Assembly (NCBI RefSeq): GCF_003024805.1
Contig: NZ_PUEC01000003.1
Location: 124,001 to 188,000, forward strand
Length of the DNA stretch: 64,000 nt
DNA from: Duncaniella muris
Lineage (GTDB): Bacteria; Bacteroidota; Bacteroidia; Bacteroidales; Muribaculaceae
Direction of reading: 5' to 3'
Program-made: the position numbers and the translations under genes
The notes under the pieces: generated by a model
What the model was told of the DNA's origin: nothing
Databases searched by the model: none
What the model saw: only the letters and a program-made list of their open reading frames with translations
In this document: piece after piece, positions 26,035-34,489 of the stretch
Numbering within the stretch: position 1 is the first letter of the stretch
How the letters are laid out: each line of letters opens with the position of its first letter

Positions 26035-27429
26035 TTAGTGCGATAATGCGGGACGGCCTGTGAATTTTCTGATTTCTTCCCTCACTTTACCGCCGAGAAG
26101 CAGCAGGGTGATCATTGTCGGGAAGGCCATGAGCGCGTAGAACAGGTCGCAGAATCCTATGGCCACTCCGAGCGGCATGACAGCGAAGACCACGAGTGTC
26201 AGGATGAAAAACCAGGTGTAGAAGCGCGCACGGCGTTCGCCGAAGAGATAGGCCGCGCAGCGGTTGCCGTAGAAACTGTAGCTGAACATTGACGACAGCG
26301 AGAAGCAGAGCACTATGCCCATCAGCAGGTACTCGCCGGCGGGAATGGCGGCGGCGAAGGCTTTCATGGCCACGTCGAGGCCCTTTATTCCTTCCACTGC
26401 CTGCAGATCGCCGCAAAGCAGCAGGGCGAGGGCGGTGAGGGTGCAGACAAGGCCTGAGTCAATGGCCGGACCAAGCATGGCGATGAGGCCTTCACGCGCT
26501 GGCTCGCTGTTGGCCGAGGCTCCGTGCATGATGGTGGCCGTGCCGACACCCGCGTCGTTGACAAGTGCGGCTCTGCGGGCGCCTATGATGGCTATGCCGG
26601 CCAGAGCGCCCCAGCCTGCGCGCAGGTTGAAGGCTTCGGCGAAGATTGATCTGAAGGCTGCGGGGACTTCGGCGGAATGAGTGATGATTATGTAGAGCAC
26701 AAGGAGGAAATAGAGCCCTACCATGAAGGGTACGAGCCAGCTGGCCACTCCGGCTATGCGGCGTATGCCGCCTACCACTACCGATGACACAATCAGGGCT
26801 ATGGCTATTCCGACCATGAGGCGGAAGGCTGCTTCGTGGCCCCAGCCGAGAGCCGAGGCGAGAGAGCCTACAGCCGGACTGTTTTCAAGCCATTCGGGAG
26901 TGGTGAAGGTGCTGACCACGGCTTCGGTCAGCTGGTTGGCGTTCATGATGCAGAGCGTGCCGAGCATTCCGGCCACGGCAAAAGTCAGCGCCATCCAGTG
27001 CCATCGCGGGCCGAGGGCTCGGTCTATGATATACATTGTGCCGCCTGATGTGCGTCCGTCAGGGCCGGCGGTCTTGTAGCGTGTGGTGAGGACTCCTTCA
27101 TAGAATTTGGTCGACATTCCCACCAGGGCGCTGACCCACATCCAGAAAATGGCACCCGGCCCGCCCATCACAAGAGCAATGGCCACACCGGCTATGTTGC
27201 CCATGCCCACGGTTGCCGCTACCACAGATGTCAGAGCCTGGACCGATGAGATCTGCCGTCCGGATTCGCGCGACTGCTTGCCGCGCAGTTCACTGAACGC
27301 CGCAGGGAGCAGTCGCAGCGACACCATGCCTGAACGCAGGAAGAGGTAGAAGCCGCCGCCGATGAGCAGGATGAACAGCGGATAGCCGCAGAGGAAGTCG
27401 GCGAGAGCCGTCACAGATTCGCCTACCAT
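26035..27429 (-). CDS. Alanine/glycine:cation symporter family (AGCS) protein
   Basis: Sodium-coupled amino-acid importer, 464 residues with about ten to eleven helices. The family signature region is VVAATVGMGNIAGVAIALVMGG near residues 69-90, followed by GPGAIFWMWVSALVGMSTKFYEG, which is diagnostic for AGCS. It overlaps the end of the TPM-domain gene by 7 nt and is the third gene of the dgt operon. The link to dgt and TPM is positional; no shared function is evident. Alanine, glycine or glutamine are the likely substrates. Confidence 0.94.
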   Translation of the reverse strand: MVGESVTALADFLCGYPLFILLIGGGFYLFLRSGMVSLRLLPAAFSELRGKQSRESGRQISSVQALTSVVAATVGMGNIAGVAIALVMGGPGAIFWMWVSALVGMSTKFYEGVLTTRYKTAGPDGRTSGGTMYIIDRALGPRWHWMALTFAVAGMLGTLCIMNANQLTEAVVSTFTTPEWLENSPAVGSLASALGWGHEAAFRLMVGIAIALIVSSVVVGGIRRIAGVASWLVPFMVGLYFLLVLYIIITHSAEVPAAFRSIFAEAFNLRAGWGALAGIAIIGARRAALVNDAGVGTATIMHGASANSEPAREGLIAMLGPAIDSGLVCTLTALALLLCGDLQAVEGIKGLDVAMKAFAAAIPAGEYLLMGIVLCFSLSSMFSYSFYGNRCAAYLFGERRARFYTWFFILTLVVFAVMPLGVAIGFCDLFYALMAFPTMITLLLLGGKVREEIRKFTGRPALSH

Positions 27430-28721
27430 CGTCCGCCTGCGCCTCCGCCGCCTGTCATGCCACCGCCGAACGATCCGCCGCTGAAGCCGCCGCCACCGCC
27501 TCCGCGGAGTGAGCTGCCGAGAATGCTCCCGGCCACTATGGCGGCTGTCGGATCGGCTTTCCTGGGGATGCGGAAGCGTTTCTGATGCTGGTTTCCGCAG
27601 TTTTTGCAGATGTAGATGTCTACGCCCTCGCCTTCATGGGAGACGGTGGGCTGACGCAGGGTGCGGCGGTCGACGAGCGACATGGCGCGTGCTCCGCAGC
27701 GCTCACAGATGCTGTAGTTGTTCTGACGGTTGATGTAGGGCAGTATCTCGGTCTGGTGGCACTTGGGGCAGTGCCACACGTCATAGTCGATCGAGTTGAT
27801 GCGCTCCTCGGTGTCTTGCGCCGGGGTGAGATAGTCGTTGTCATGCTCTTCGTCGATCAGCTCCATGCGGGTGCCGCAGTGGGGGCAGTCACGTCTGTGG
27901 CGGCGCACACGTTTCATCTTGAAGACGAGGAGCAGGAAGGCAGGCAGTGCCATGCCGAGGGTGAGAAAGAGGCCGAACAGGGTGGGGGTGCGGTACTGGT
28001 CGAGTGCACGGTAGCGCTGCACGTCATCGAGACGGCGGGTCGATGCGATGGCGTAGACCACCATCACCAGGAGCACCAGGGCCACTGCGCCTGCAAACGA
28101 GAGATACATGCTGAAGAACTCGCTGCCGCTGAGATCATTCTCGAACTCACGGCGCGAGTCATTGGCATATTTCGATTTCAGTTCTTCGGCAAGTTCCGGA
28201 TTGCGGATTATCTCTGCGATGCTGCTGACTCCTGCCGCGGTGCCTTCGTCATAGCGCCCTTCGCGGTAGAGGGGAAACATGACGTTGCGGATGATGCGTC
28301 CGGCTATTATGTCGGGGAGGGCTCCTTCCACTCCGTAGCCGGTGCGGATGATGGCGGCATGGTCGTCGCGCGACAGCAGCACCAGTATGCCGTTGTCTTT
28401 GTCTTTCTTGCCGATGCCCCATTTTTCGAACAGTTTTGTGGCGAATTCCTCAGGAGTCATCGAGGCGTCTACGCGGTCCACGGCCACGACGGCCAGTTCG
28501 ACAGAGGTGTCGGTCCACAGCGATCCGATTTCGGCATCAAGACTGCGGACTGCGGCGTCGGAGAGGACACCGGAGGGGTTGGAGACGTAGCGAGAGCGGT
28601 CGGCTACATGCACGTTGGGCACCTCGTCGACGGTGATGGCTTTCGCTGTCACCGAGCAGAGGAGGAGCAGCAGGGCAAGGCCCAGGCGCAGGGCGGAGGG
28701 GTGGTGGTTTCTGGTCATCAT
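27423..28721 (-). CDS. TPM-domain membrane protein with zinc ribbons and Gly-rich tail
   Basis: Exported membrane-anchored protein (432 residues) of the YgcG/TPM group. Signal peptide about 12-28, then the TPM (TLP18.3/Psb32/MOLO-1) domain at about 35-180 with VSNPSGVLSDAAVRSL and WGIGKKDKDNGILVLLS. Two membrane helices (about 208-228 and 248-268) are followed by four CxxC pairs (CPHC, CPKC, CERC, CKNC), which suggest two zinc ribbons, and a tail of Gly runs ending GGRW. Its start overlaps the dgt stop by one base. The zinc-ribbon addition sets it apart from short YgcG proteins. Function unknown; envelope repair or protein assembly is inferred. Confidence 0.85.
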   Translation of the reverse strand: MMTRNHHPSALRLGLALLLLLCSVTAKAITVDEVPNVHVADRSRYVSNPSGVLSDAAVRSLDAEIGSLWTDTSVELAVVAVDRVDASMTPEEFATKLFEKWGIGKKDKDNGILVLLSRDDHAAIIRTGYGVEGALPDIIAGRIIRNVMFPLYREGRYDEGTAAGVSSIAEIIRNPELAEELKSKYANDSRREFENDLSGSEFFSMYLSFAGAVALVLLVMVVYAIASTRRLDDVQRYRALDQYRTPTLFGLFLTLGMALPAFLLLVFKMKRVRRHRRDCPHCGTRMELIDEEHDNDYLTPAQDTEERINSIDYDVWHCPKCHQTEILPYINRQNNYSICERCGARAMSLVDRRTLRQPTVSHEGEGVDIYICKNCGNQHQKRFRIPRKADPTAAIVAGSILGSSLRGGGGGGFSGGSFGGGMTGGGGAGGRW

Positions 28722-30067
28722 CAGTTGTTGATTTTAAGACTCATGCCCTTCAGACGGCTGTAGAGGTCAAGGGCATATACATCGGTCATGCCTGAGATGT
28801 GGTCAAGCACAGCCTGGAGTTTACCGTAGAGCCCCGGTGAGTCTACTTCATATTGCTCCGGCACTTTAGCCAGAAGTAGGCGCGAGTAGTTCAGGTCGGG
28901 GTTGCAGACGGCTTTGACAAGTTCGTGGATCAGGAATGATATGATGCGTGTGCCGGCAAGCTCGATGTCGACCACATCGCCGGCGCAGTAGATCTTTTTC
29001 CAGGAAAGGGCCTCGCAGTCGCGGTAGGCCCGGTGTTCGGGATCGGGAATGTGGTCGAGCAGCGAGCCTCGGAACTGTCCGCGGAGTATCTCTTCCTCGT
29101 GGCAGAGGAAGGCCTCGGCGCAGCGGTTGACGAGCGCTCCGATGATGCACGAACGCAGATAGGCTATCTTCTCGTTCGGATCGTCGACGCTTTCCATGAC
29201 GCGCGTTATGTGGGCGCGGCGGGCTTCGTCGAAATAGCCCAGGAAGAGGGGGATGACTTCTTCGGTTGAGAGTATCTTCAGTTTGTGGGCGTCTTCGATG
29301 TCCATGATCTCATAGCAGATATCGTCAGCGGCCTCCACTATGTAGACCAGCGGATGGCGGGCGAAGCGCACGGCTCCTGAGGGTTCCTTGTGGCGGATCA
29401 TGCCCAGTTCTTCGGCCACTTTTATGAAATCGTCCTGCTCGGATGAGAAGAATCCGAATTTGCCGTGTGAGCCTGCCAGCGATGAGTCGAAGGGATATTT
29501 CGCTATCGAGGCGAGGGTGGAGTAGGTCATGGCGAATCCGCCGGGACGGCGTCCGTTGAAGCGGTGGGTGAGAAGACGGAAGGCGTTGGCGTTGCCTTCG
29601 AAGTTGGTCAGGTCGGTCCACTGGAGGTCTGTGAGGCGGTCGCGGAAACAGCGGCCTTCGCCTTCGCTGAAATAAGTCGAGATGGCTTTTTCGCCTGAGT
29701 GGCCGAAGGGTGGATTGCCGAGGTCATGGGCGAGGCAGGCGGCGCTGACTATCTCGCCGATGGAGTAGAGCTTGCCGACCCACGGTTCAGAGGAGTATTT
29801 CTGCCGCAGTCCGGCGGCTATCTCGGCTGCCATCGAACGGCCTACGCTGGCTACTTCGATGCTGTGGGTCAGGCGATTGTGGACAAATATGCTGCCGGGA
29901 AGCGGAAACACCTGGGTTTTGTTCTGCAGACGTCTGAACGGCGAGGAAAAGACCAGCCTGTCAAAGTCGCGCTGGAAGTCACTGCGCGAGCCGGTTTTCG
30001 GGTCGTGGAAGTGTTCGAGCCCGAAGCGTTTGTCGTTGATGAGTCTGTCCCATGACATCTGTTCCAT
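28721..30067 (-). CDS. dgt: Deoxyguanosinetriphosphate triphosphohydrolase (Dgt)-like HD protein
   Basis: Hydrolyses dNTPs, typically dGTP, to deoxynucleoside and triphosphate, controlling dNTP pools. The protein of about 448 residues has the N-terminal RDFDRLVFSSPFRRLQNKTQ region, the HD-domain metal residues in NRLTHSIEV and CLAHDLGNPPFGHSGE, and YIVEAADDICY with a further conserved Asp pair. The ATG at 30067 (MEQMSWDRL) is chosen because a longer frame starts at a TTG upstream of the probable promoter near 30099-30106. First gene of the dgt-TPM-AGCS operon. Confidence 0.93.
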   Translation of the reverse strand: MEQMSWDRLINDKRFGLEHFHDPKTGSRSDFQRDFDRLVFSSPFRRLQNKTQVFPLPGSIFVHNRLTHSIEVASVGRSMAAEIAAGLRQKYSSEPWVGKLYSIGEIVSAACLAHDLGNPPFGHSGEKAISTYFSEGEGRCFRDRLTDLQWTDLTNFEGNANAFRLLTHRFNGRRPGGFAMTYSTLASIAKYPFDSSLAGSHGKFGFFSSEQDDFIKVAEELGMIRHKEPSGAVRFARHPLVYIVEAADDICYEIMDIEDAHKLKILSTEEVIPLFLGYFDEARRAHITRVMESVDDPNEKIAYLRSCIIGALVNRCAEAFLCHEEEILRGQFRGSLLDHIPDPEHRAYRDCEALSWKKIYCAGDVVDIELAGTRIISFLIHELVKAVCNPDLNYSRLLLAKVPEQYEVDSPGLYGKLQAVLDHISGMTDVYALDLYSRLKGMSLKINN

Positions 30068-30194
30068 AATCGAGTTTTTTGAAGATGGTTTGTATTTGCG
30101 AAGATACGCAATATTTGTGAGTGAGTCTGATAACAAATGTTAAGAAACGCTCTCTGAAGCCGGATAGACTGAAAAAGGAATGGCTGGAAAATCG

Positions 30195-30229
30195 GACAGG
30201 GCTGATGCGCACCGCGCATCAGCCCTGTC
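30195..30229. terminator. Terminator hairpin, 16-bp perfect stem
   Basis: Arms 30195-30210 and 30214-30229 with a 3-nt loop. On the minus strand a short T run follows, which fits termination of the aldolase gene; on the plus strand a T7 run starts about 10 nt after. Confidence 0.75.
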
Positions 30230-30264
30230 AGTCAGAGTATTTTTTTGTTCGGCGCGGATGCTGA

Positions 30265-31263
30265 TTATTCAGCCTTGCCGTTTGAGCCGAGCACTGCAAC
30301 AATTTTGTGCTTGTAGAGCTTTTCCATTTCGTCGCGGGCCGGACCGAGGTATTTGCGGGGGTCGAATTCTGCGGGCTTGGTGGCCATCACCTTACGCACG
30401 GCGGCGGTCATTGCCAGACGACTGTCAGAGTCGATGTTGATCTTGCAGACAGCGCTCTTGGCGGCCTTGCGGAGTTCTTCTTCGGGGATACCGATGGCGT
30501 CGGGGAGCTTGCCGCCGTATTCGTTGATTTCGTCAACGTATTCCTGGGGAACAGAGCTTGAGCCGTGGAGCACGATGGGGAATCCGGGGAGTTTTTCCAT
30601 AACGGCATCGAGTACGTCGAATGCCAGCGGCGGGGGAACGAGACGGCCGTTGGCGTCGCGGGTGCACTGTTCGGGCTTGAACTTGTAAGCGCCGTGAGAG
30701 GTGCCGATTGAGATTGCGAGTGAGTCAACACCGGTGCGGGTTGCGAAGTCGATAACTTCTTCAGGGTCGGTGTAGGTGTGGTGGTCGGATGACACTTCGT
30801 CCTCAACGCCTGCAAGCACGCCGAGTTCGCCTTCTACAGTCACGTCATACTGGTGGGCGTAGTCGCATACTTTCTTTGTGAGGGCAACGTTTTCTTCATA
30901 GGGAAGGTGTGATCCGTCGATCATCACTGACGAGAAGCCGTGTTCGATGCAGTCCTTGCAGAGCTCGAAGCTGTCACCGTGGTCGAGGTGAAGCACGATC
31001 TGGGGATTTTCCCATCCGAGGCTCTTTGCATATTCAACAGCACCCTGGGCCATGAAGCGGAGCAGGATGGGGTTGGCATAATTGCGTGCACCTTTGGAAA
31101 CCTGAAGGATTACGGGTGATTTTTCTTCAGCCGCAGCCTTGATGATGGCCTGGAGCTGCTCCATGTTATTGAAGTTGAATGCGGGGATCGCATAACCACC
31201 CTTGATGGCCTTTGCAAACATTTCTTTGGTGTTTACGAGACCTAATTCCTTATAACTTGTCAT
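30265..31263 (-). CDS. fba: Class II fructose-1,6-bisphosphate aldolase
   Basis: Zinc-dependent aldolase of glycolysis and gluconeogenesis (332 residues). Metal and substrate motifs are intact: VLHLDHGDSFELCKDCI with the zinc His and catalytic Asp, VEGELGVLAGVEDEV, the glycine loop around SLAISIGTSHGAYKF with the second zinc His, and VLHGSSSVP with the third. Codon use is strongly biased, as for a highly expressed gene. Monocistronic, with a promoter at 31316-31323 and a strong terminator downstream. Confidence 0.95.
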   Translation of the reverse strand: MTSYKELGLVNTKEMFAKAIKGGYAIPAFNFNNMEQLQAIIKAAAEEKSPVILQVSKGARNYANPILLRFMAQGAVEYAKSLGWENPQIVLHLDHGDSFELCKDCIEHGFSSVMIDGSHLPYEENVALTKKVCDYAHQYDVTVEGELGVLAGVEDEVSSDHHTYTDPEEVIDFATRTGVDSLAISIGTSHGAYKFKPEQCTRDANGRLVPPPLAFDVLDAVMEKLPGFPIVLHGSSSVPQEYVDEINEYGGKLPDAIGIPEEELRKAAKSAVCKINIDSDSRLAMTAAVRKVMATKPAEFDPRKYLGPARDEMEKLYKHKIVAVLGSNGKAE

Positions 31264-31315
31264 TTTAGTTAAGAGGTTTATTGATTAATAATAGTAATTA
31301 GAATTGTACTGGCTA

Positions 31316-31323
31316 CAAAGTTA
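31316..31323 (-). promoter_or_regulatory. -7 box for fba
   Basis: TAACTTTG on the minus strand, about 53 nt before the ATG. No -33 TTG at the usual spacing. Confidence 0.5.
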
Positions 31324-31448
31324 ACAAAAAAATCCCGGTCTTGATCATGATTCGGGCAAAAAAGTAAGCTGAATTTGCCGGATGGACGCTGAATAAGTGT
31401 TGCTTTCGGCTAAACGTCCGTCAATGAGGCTGTTTTGGTCCGGCGGGG

Positions 31449-32696
31449 TCAGCGGCGGTCGTGGAAGCGGTAGCCGAGGCCTATCATTAGATTGTTGGGG
31501 TTGCGGAAACTGTTGAGCTGATAGCCGATGTGGAGGAAGAGGTGCTGCCAGACGTTGACTTTCAGGGCGAGGACCTGATAGAAGTTGCGGCTGTCGCTGT
31601 TGCCGATGATGTTGTAGCCCATGCCGGCGTTGATAGAGAAGATGGGCATCACGAGCTCGCCGCGGGCCGAGAGTCCGGCCGAAACCTGGTGGAAAAAGCC
31701 GGGGCGGCGGAATTTGATGTTGTCGCCGTAGGTGCCTTCGACGTAATATTTTCCAAGTCCGGAACTTTCGTCATACTGTATGTCGGCTGAGATTCCGGCA
31801 CGCAGAAAGCGGTTGAAGTTATACATCGGGGCGAAATTCAGCCCTGCTATGCCGAAGCGTCCGGGCAGAAGCTGGGGGGCGGAGTTGATATGGAGCATAC
31901 GCTTGCGGGCGGCGCCGTAGATGACCAGGTCGTAGCTGAAGTGGGGTTTGACCGGTTCGGTGCCAGTCATGTCCGAGAGGGTGGCCTGGGTGGCGCGGCT
32001 GTCAAAGGTGTAGATCAGTCCGGCGCGGCCGCCTATGGAGTTGACTCCGGGGTTGGGCCATGAGGTGTTGCCGTTTGACCAGTGGGTCATGTCGATGCCG
32101 GCGGCAAGCGCGAGCCGTGATGTCAGGCGGTAGCGCAGCATGAAGCCTACGTTGATGTAGGCGTTGGTCTTCGAGCCGACTATCAGGTTGACGGGTGTGT
32201 GGTCTTCGTCATATTTTTTCCAGCCGAATGACGCTCCGAAGTTCCATTCGTAGTCGAAGGTGAGCCGCGGGGTCAGCCTGAAGATCGGTGCGCCCTGAAA
32301 CACGTAGATGCCCAGGGGCGTTCCTACGCGCCGGTTTTCGAAAAACGATGTCATTGACAAGCCTATGCCTTGGTATGCACCCGGATAGAGCCGGCCGGTG
32401 CGGGTTGAGTGGGAGTAGCTGAACGAGTATTTCAGGTGGGCCGACATGGCCGAGCGGAGCTCTTTCTGGTCATCGCCGTAATAGCCGGCGTCACGCAGGG
32501 CTGAGGTGGAGGAGCCTACATATGCCCCGCACATGTCGAAGCCAAGATGGCTGACTATTGACGAGGTGCTGTCAGCCGCTGCGGGGGTGGCTGCTGAGAC
32601 GGGTGAGAGTGCCGCGCCGGTCAGGACCGCGGCGGCTATGGCGCGGAGCTTTGTGGAGATCGCCCCGGTCAGTGATGTCCGGTTGGTGTTATTCAT
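31449..32696 (-). CDS. PagL-like acyloxyacyl hydrolase (lipid A deacylase family) outer-membrane protein
   Basis: Predicted outer-membrane beta-barrel esterase that trims acyl chains from lipid A. The 415-residue protein has a signal peptide (about 1-37) and many alternating strands ending in aromatic residues. The HWSNGN motif places His205 and Ser207 where the PagL catalytic His-Ser pair lies, followed by PNPGVNSIG. It is about twice PagL's length, as usual for Bacteroidales members. It overlaps the upstream lipoprotein gene by 8 nt, so the two are probably co-translated and may act together at the envelope. Confidence 0.8.
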   Translation of the reverse strand: MNNTNRTSLTGAISTKLRAIAAAVLTGAALSPVSAATPAAADSTSSIVSHLGFDMCGAYVGSSTSALRDAGYYGDDQKELRSAMSAHLKYSFSYSHSTRTGRLYPGAYQGIGLSMTSFFENRRVGTPLGIYVFQGAPIFRLTPRLTFDYEWNFGASFGWKKYDEDHTPVNLIVGSKTNAYINVGFMLRYRLTSRLALAAGIDMTHWSNGNTSWPNPGVNSIGGRAGLIYTFDSRATQATLSDMTGTEPVKPHFSYDLVIYGAARKRMLHINSAPQLLPGRFGIAGLNFAPMYNFNRFLRAGISADIQYDESSGLGKYYVEGTYGDNIKFRRPGFFHQVSAGLSARGELVMPIFSINAGMGYNIIGNSDSRNFYQVLALKVNVWQHLFLHIGYQLNSFRNPNNLMIGLGYRFHDRR

Positions 32697-33714
32697 CGAG
32701 GGGTGATATTTTCCAGTTGAATGTATAGAAGAATGGCTGGATGACGGTTACCGTTGTCGGCAGATCGTGGCTTCGGCCTGAGATGGGGTTGCTTATGCGG
32801 AGCGATCCTTTGGCCGTCATTATGATTCTCGATATAGTCATATTGCTTATAGCGGCTGACATGGGCGGTATCTCCACCGGATAGACTGCCGAGAAACTCA
32901 GACCGTTGACCGAGGCGCTGTCGAGTGGTTTGATATAGGAGAGCTCTTCGGAGTAGCGTACTTTCTCGCCGTTGAATTTTCCGGTGACCATCTCGGTTTC
33001 AGTTGTCTGGATATAGGTCGGTATCTCCACCAGCGGAAATTCCGAATCGGTGTCGATGTCGAAGTTGCGGAGCGACGGGGTTTCGAATCTGACATATATC
33101 TGGCAGATGTTCTCCACGCAGTATGACTGGGTGATGGTATTGGGTCCTCGGTTGTTGATGGTGATACGATTGCTGGTGGTGGTGCGGAAGTCATTCGAGA
33201 TGTCTGGTTCGTAGGTCAGGGCGGTGATGATGTAGTGGCCTTCTTCCTCCTCGCGCATGATGGTGAAGCTGACATATTCGGTCTTGTAGGAGTATTCGAG
33301 TTTTATGCGCCCGCTGACGTTTTCGCCGGAGATGTTTTTCAGAGAGCTGATTTTGATCTTTCCGAGCTTTTCCTGCACGAATTCCACCGTCAGATCGTTG
33401 CTGACGGCCTCGACTCTGCTGATGAAAGGCAGGCTTGAGCTGACGTCCATCAGATAGAGGCGGGTATAGTCGTTGTAGGTCTGGGAGTAGCCGTATTCGT
33501 TATAGGTTGTCCAGTCATAACTGAAACGGTCAAGCTGGAGCTGAATGCTGCGCAGATAATCGGTGGCGAATGTGACCTCTTTCCCTTCGCCGATGGCTAT
33601 TTCAAAATCGGAGGATGAGGGAGGGGTATCGTCAATAAAAATATCGTTGTTGCAACCTGTCAGCAGCAACAGGGCGAAGAACAGAAAGGATAGTTTTAAG
33701 CAGTATGTGTGCAT
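32689..33714 (-). CDS. Hypothetical lipoprotein
   Basis: No family recognised. A lipoprotein signal with lipobox LTGC (Cys21) heads a 341-residue protein that is otherwise polar, rich in Thr/Ser/Tyr and in beta-strand pattern, with repeated 'TIT/ITI' strands and no clear catalytic motif. A longer frame starts at a TTG (33735), which lies at or before the expected transcript start given the -7 box at 33733-33740, so the ATG at 33714 is chosen. It overlaps the PagL-like gene by 8 nt, suggesting a surface or periplasmic partner role (inference). Confidence 0.75.
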   Translation of the reverse strand: MHTYCLKLSFLFFALLLLTGCNNDIFIDDTPPSSSDFEIAIGEGKEVTFATDYLRSIQLQLDRFSYDWTTYNEYGYSQTYNDYTRLYLMDVSSSLPFISRVEAVSNDLTVEFVQEKLGKIKISSLKNISGENVSGRIKLEYSYKTEYVSFTIMREEEEGHYIITALTYEPDISNDFRTTTSNRITINNRGPNTITQSYCVENICQIYVRFETPSLRNFDIDTDSEFPLVEIPTYIQTTETEMVTGKFNGEKVRYSEELSYIKPLDSASVNGLSFSAVYPVEIPPMSAAISNMTISRIIMTAKGSLRISNPISGRSHDLPTTVTVIQPFFYTFNWKISPLDE

Positions 33715-33732
33715 GAAAAGAAATGTGAACCG

Positions 33733-33740
33733 CAAAGATA
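33733..33740 (-). promoter_or_regulatory. -7 box for the lipoprotein-deacylase pair
   Basis: TATCTTTG on the minus strand, 19 nt before the ATG at 33714. No clear -33 element. Confidence 0.5.
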
Positions 33741-34126
33741 GCTATTATAAATAAAAAAATGGCAGCATTTATTGGAATTTAATTAAAAAATCATTAATTG
33801 CAAACGATGAAAAAAATTTCCCATCCCGACAGCAGCATTAGGAAATATGTGGCTCGCGGGAAGAGATTCTACACGGACTGGCGGACATTATTTTCATACT
33901 ACGATTACGCCGCTCTTAAATTTATGCTGCGTTTAACTTATTTTAAGTCTACGGATGTGAATCTTTCAAAATTCAATTTATAAATTTGTCCCAAATTCGA
34001 TTTTTGCAAAATACAATATCTCTGCTGCAGGAACCAATGTTGATACCATGATTCAAGCGCCTATGGTTCTGCTTGGAAACTATTGAATTTTATCAGACAT
34101 TCATTATTTACATCAATACAAAAACC
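33741..34126. other. AT-rich intergenic region, no confident gene
   Basis: Holds a 57- to 61-codon plus-strand frame (33798 or 33807 to 33983) with many Lys, Tyr and Phe and no recognised family; evidence for coding is weak. A bulged hairpin (34027-34036 with 34064-34072) precedes the small secreted protein gene and may lie in its leader. Confidence 0.4.
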
Positions 34127-34489
34127 ATGAAACCCCTGAAACTGATTTTCGGGCTTGGACTTCTGGCAATGGCCGTGACGGCTCAGGCTGACTCGAAGGT
34201 GACCACCGTCATCAACGGGCAGACAATTGCCAAAGATCTCACAAAGCTCACGTTTAATGACAAGATGGTTACTCTGACGTTCAGTGACAACACCAGCGAG
34301 ACTGCTGAAATGGGCCTCGTAGCCGTGACTCTCGACCACAGCGGCGAGTCAGGCATCAAGGAAATCCTCGCTGATCCCAAAAAGCAGAAGGGCGTCTACA
34401 ACCTCAAAGGCCAGTATCTTGGCGAAAAACCTGATGGCCTCTCACAAGGAATCTACATTGTCAACGGTCAAAAAGTCTACGTCAAATGA
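34127..34489 (+). CDS. Small secreted protein with sorting-domain-like C-terminus
   Basis: A 120-residue exported protein. Signal peptide about 1-22 (ending AQA-DS). The body has the strand-turn pattern DLTKLTFNDKMVTLTFSDN (37-55), and the C-terminus GVYNLKGQYLGEKP...GIYIVNGQKVYVK closely resembles Por/type IX-type C-terminal beta domains of Bacteroidota, though much shorter than usual. An earlier TTG start is rejected in favour of the ATG giving a normal signal peptide. It overlaps the pectate lyase gene by 4 nt (ATGA), so the two are co-translated. Role unknown; binding partner or chaperone for the lyase is a guess. Confidence 0.75.
   Translation: MKPLKLIFGLGLLAMAVTAQADSKVTTVINGQTIAKDLTKLTFNDKMVTLTFSDNTSETAEMGLVAVTLDHSGESGIKEILADPKKQKGVYNLKGQYLGEKPDGLSQGIYIVNGQKVYVK

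Noticed and set aside
27585-28763. 392-codon plus-strand frame opposite the TPM gene
   Set aside because: Shadow of the high-GC third-position pattern; no domain, and the minus-strand protein has signal peptide, TPM and zinc motifs.
33798-33983. 61-codon plus-strand frame in an AT-rich gap
   Set aside because: No signal peptide, family or clear promoter; could be chance, though the composition is not absurd. Left as part of the intergenic region.
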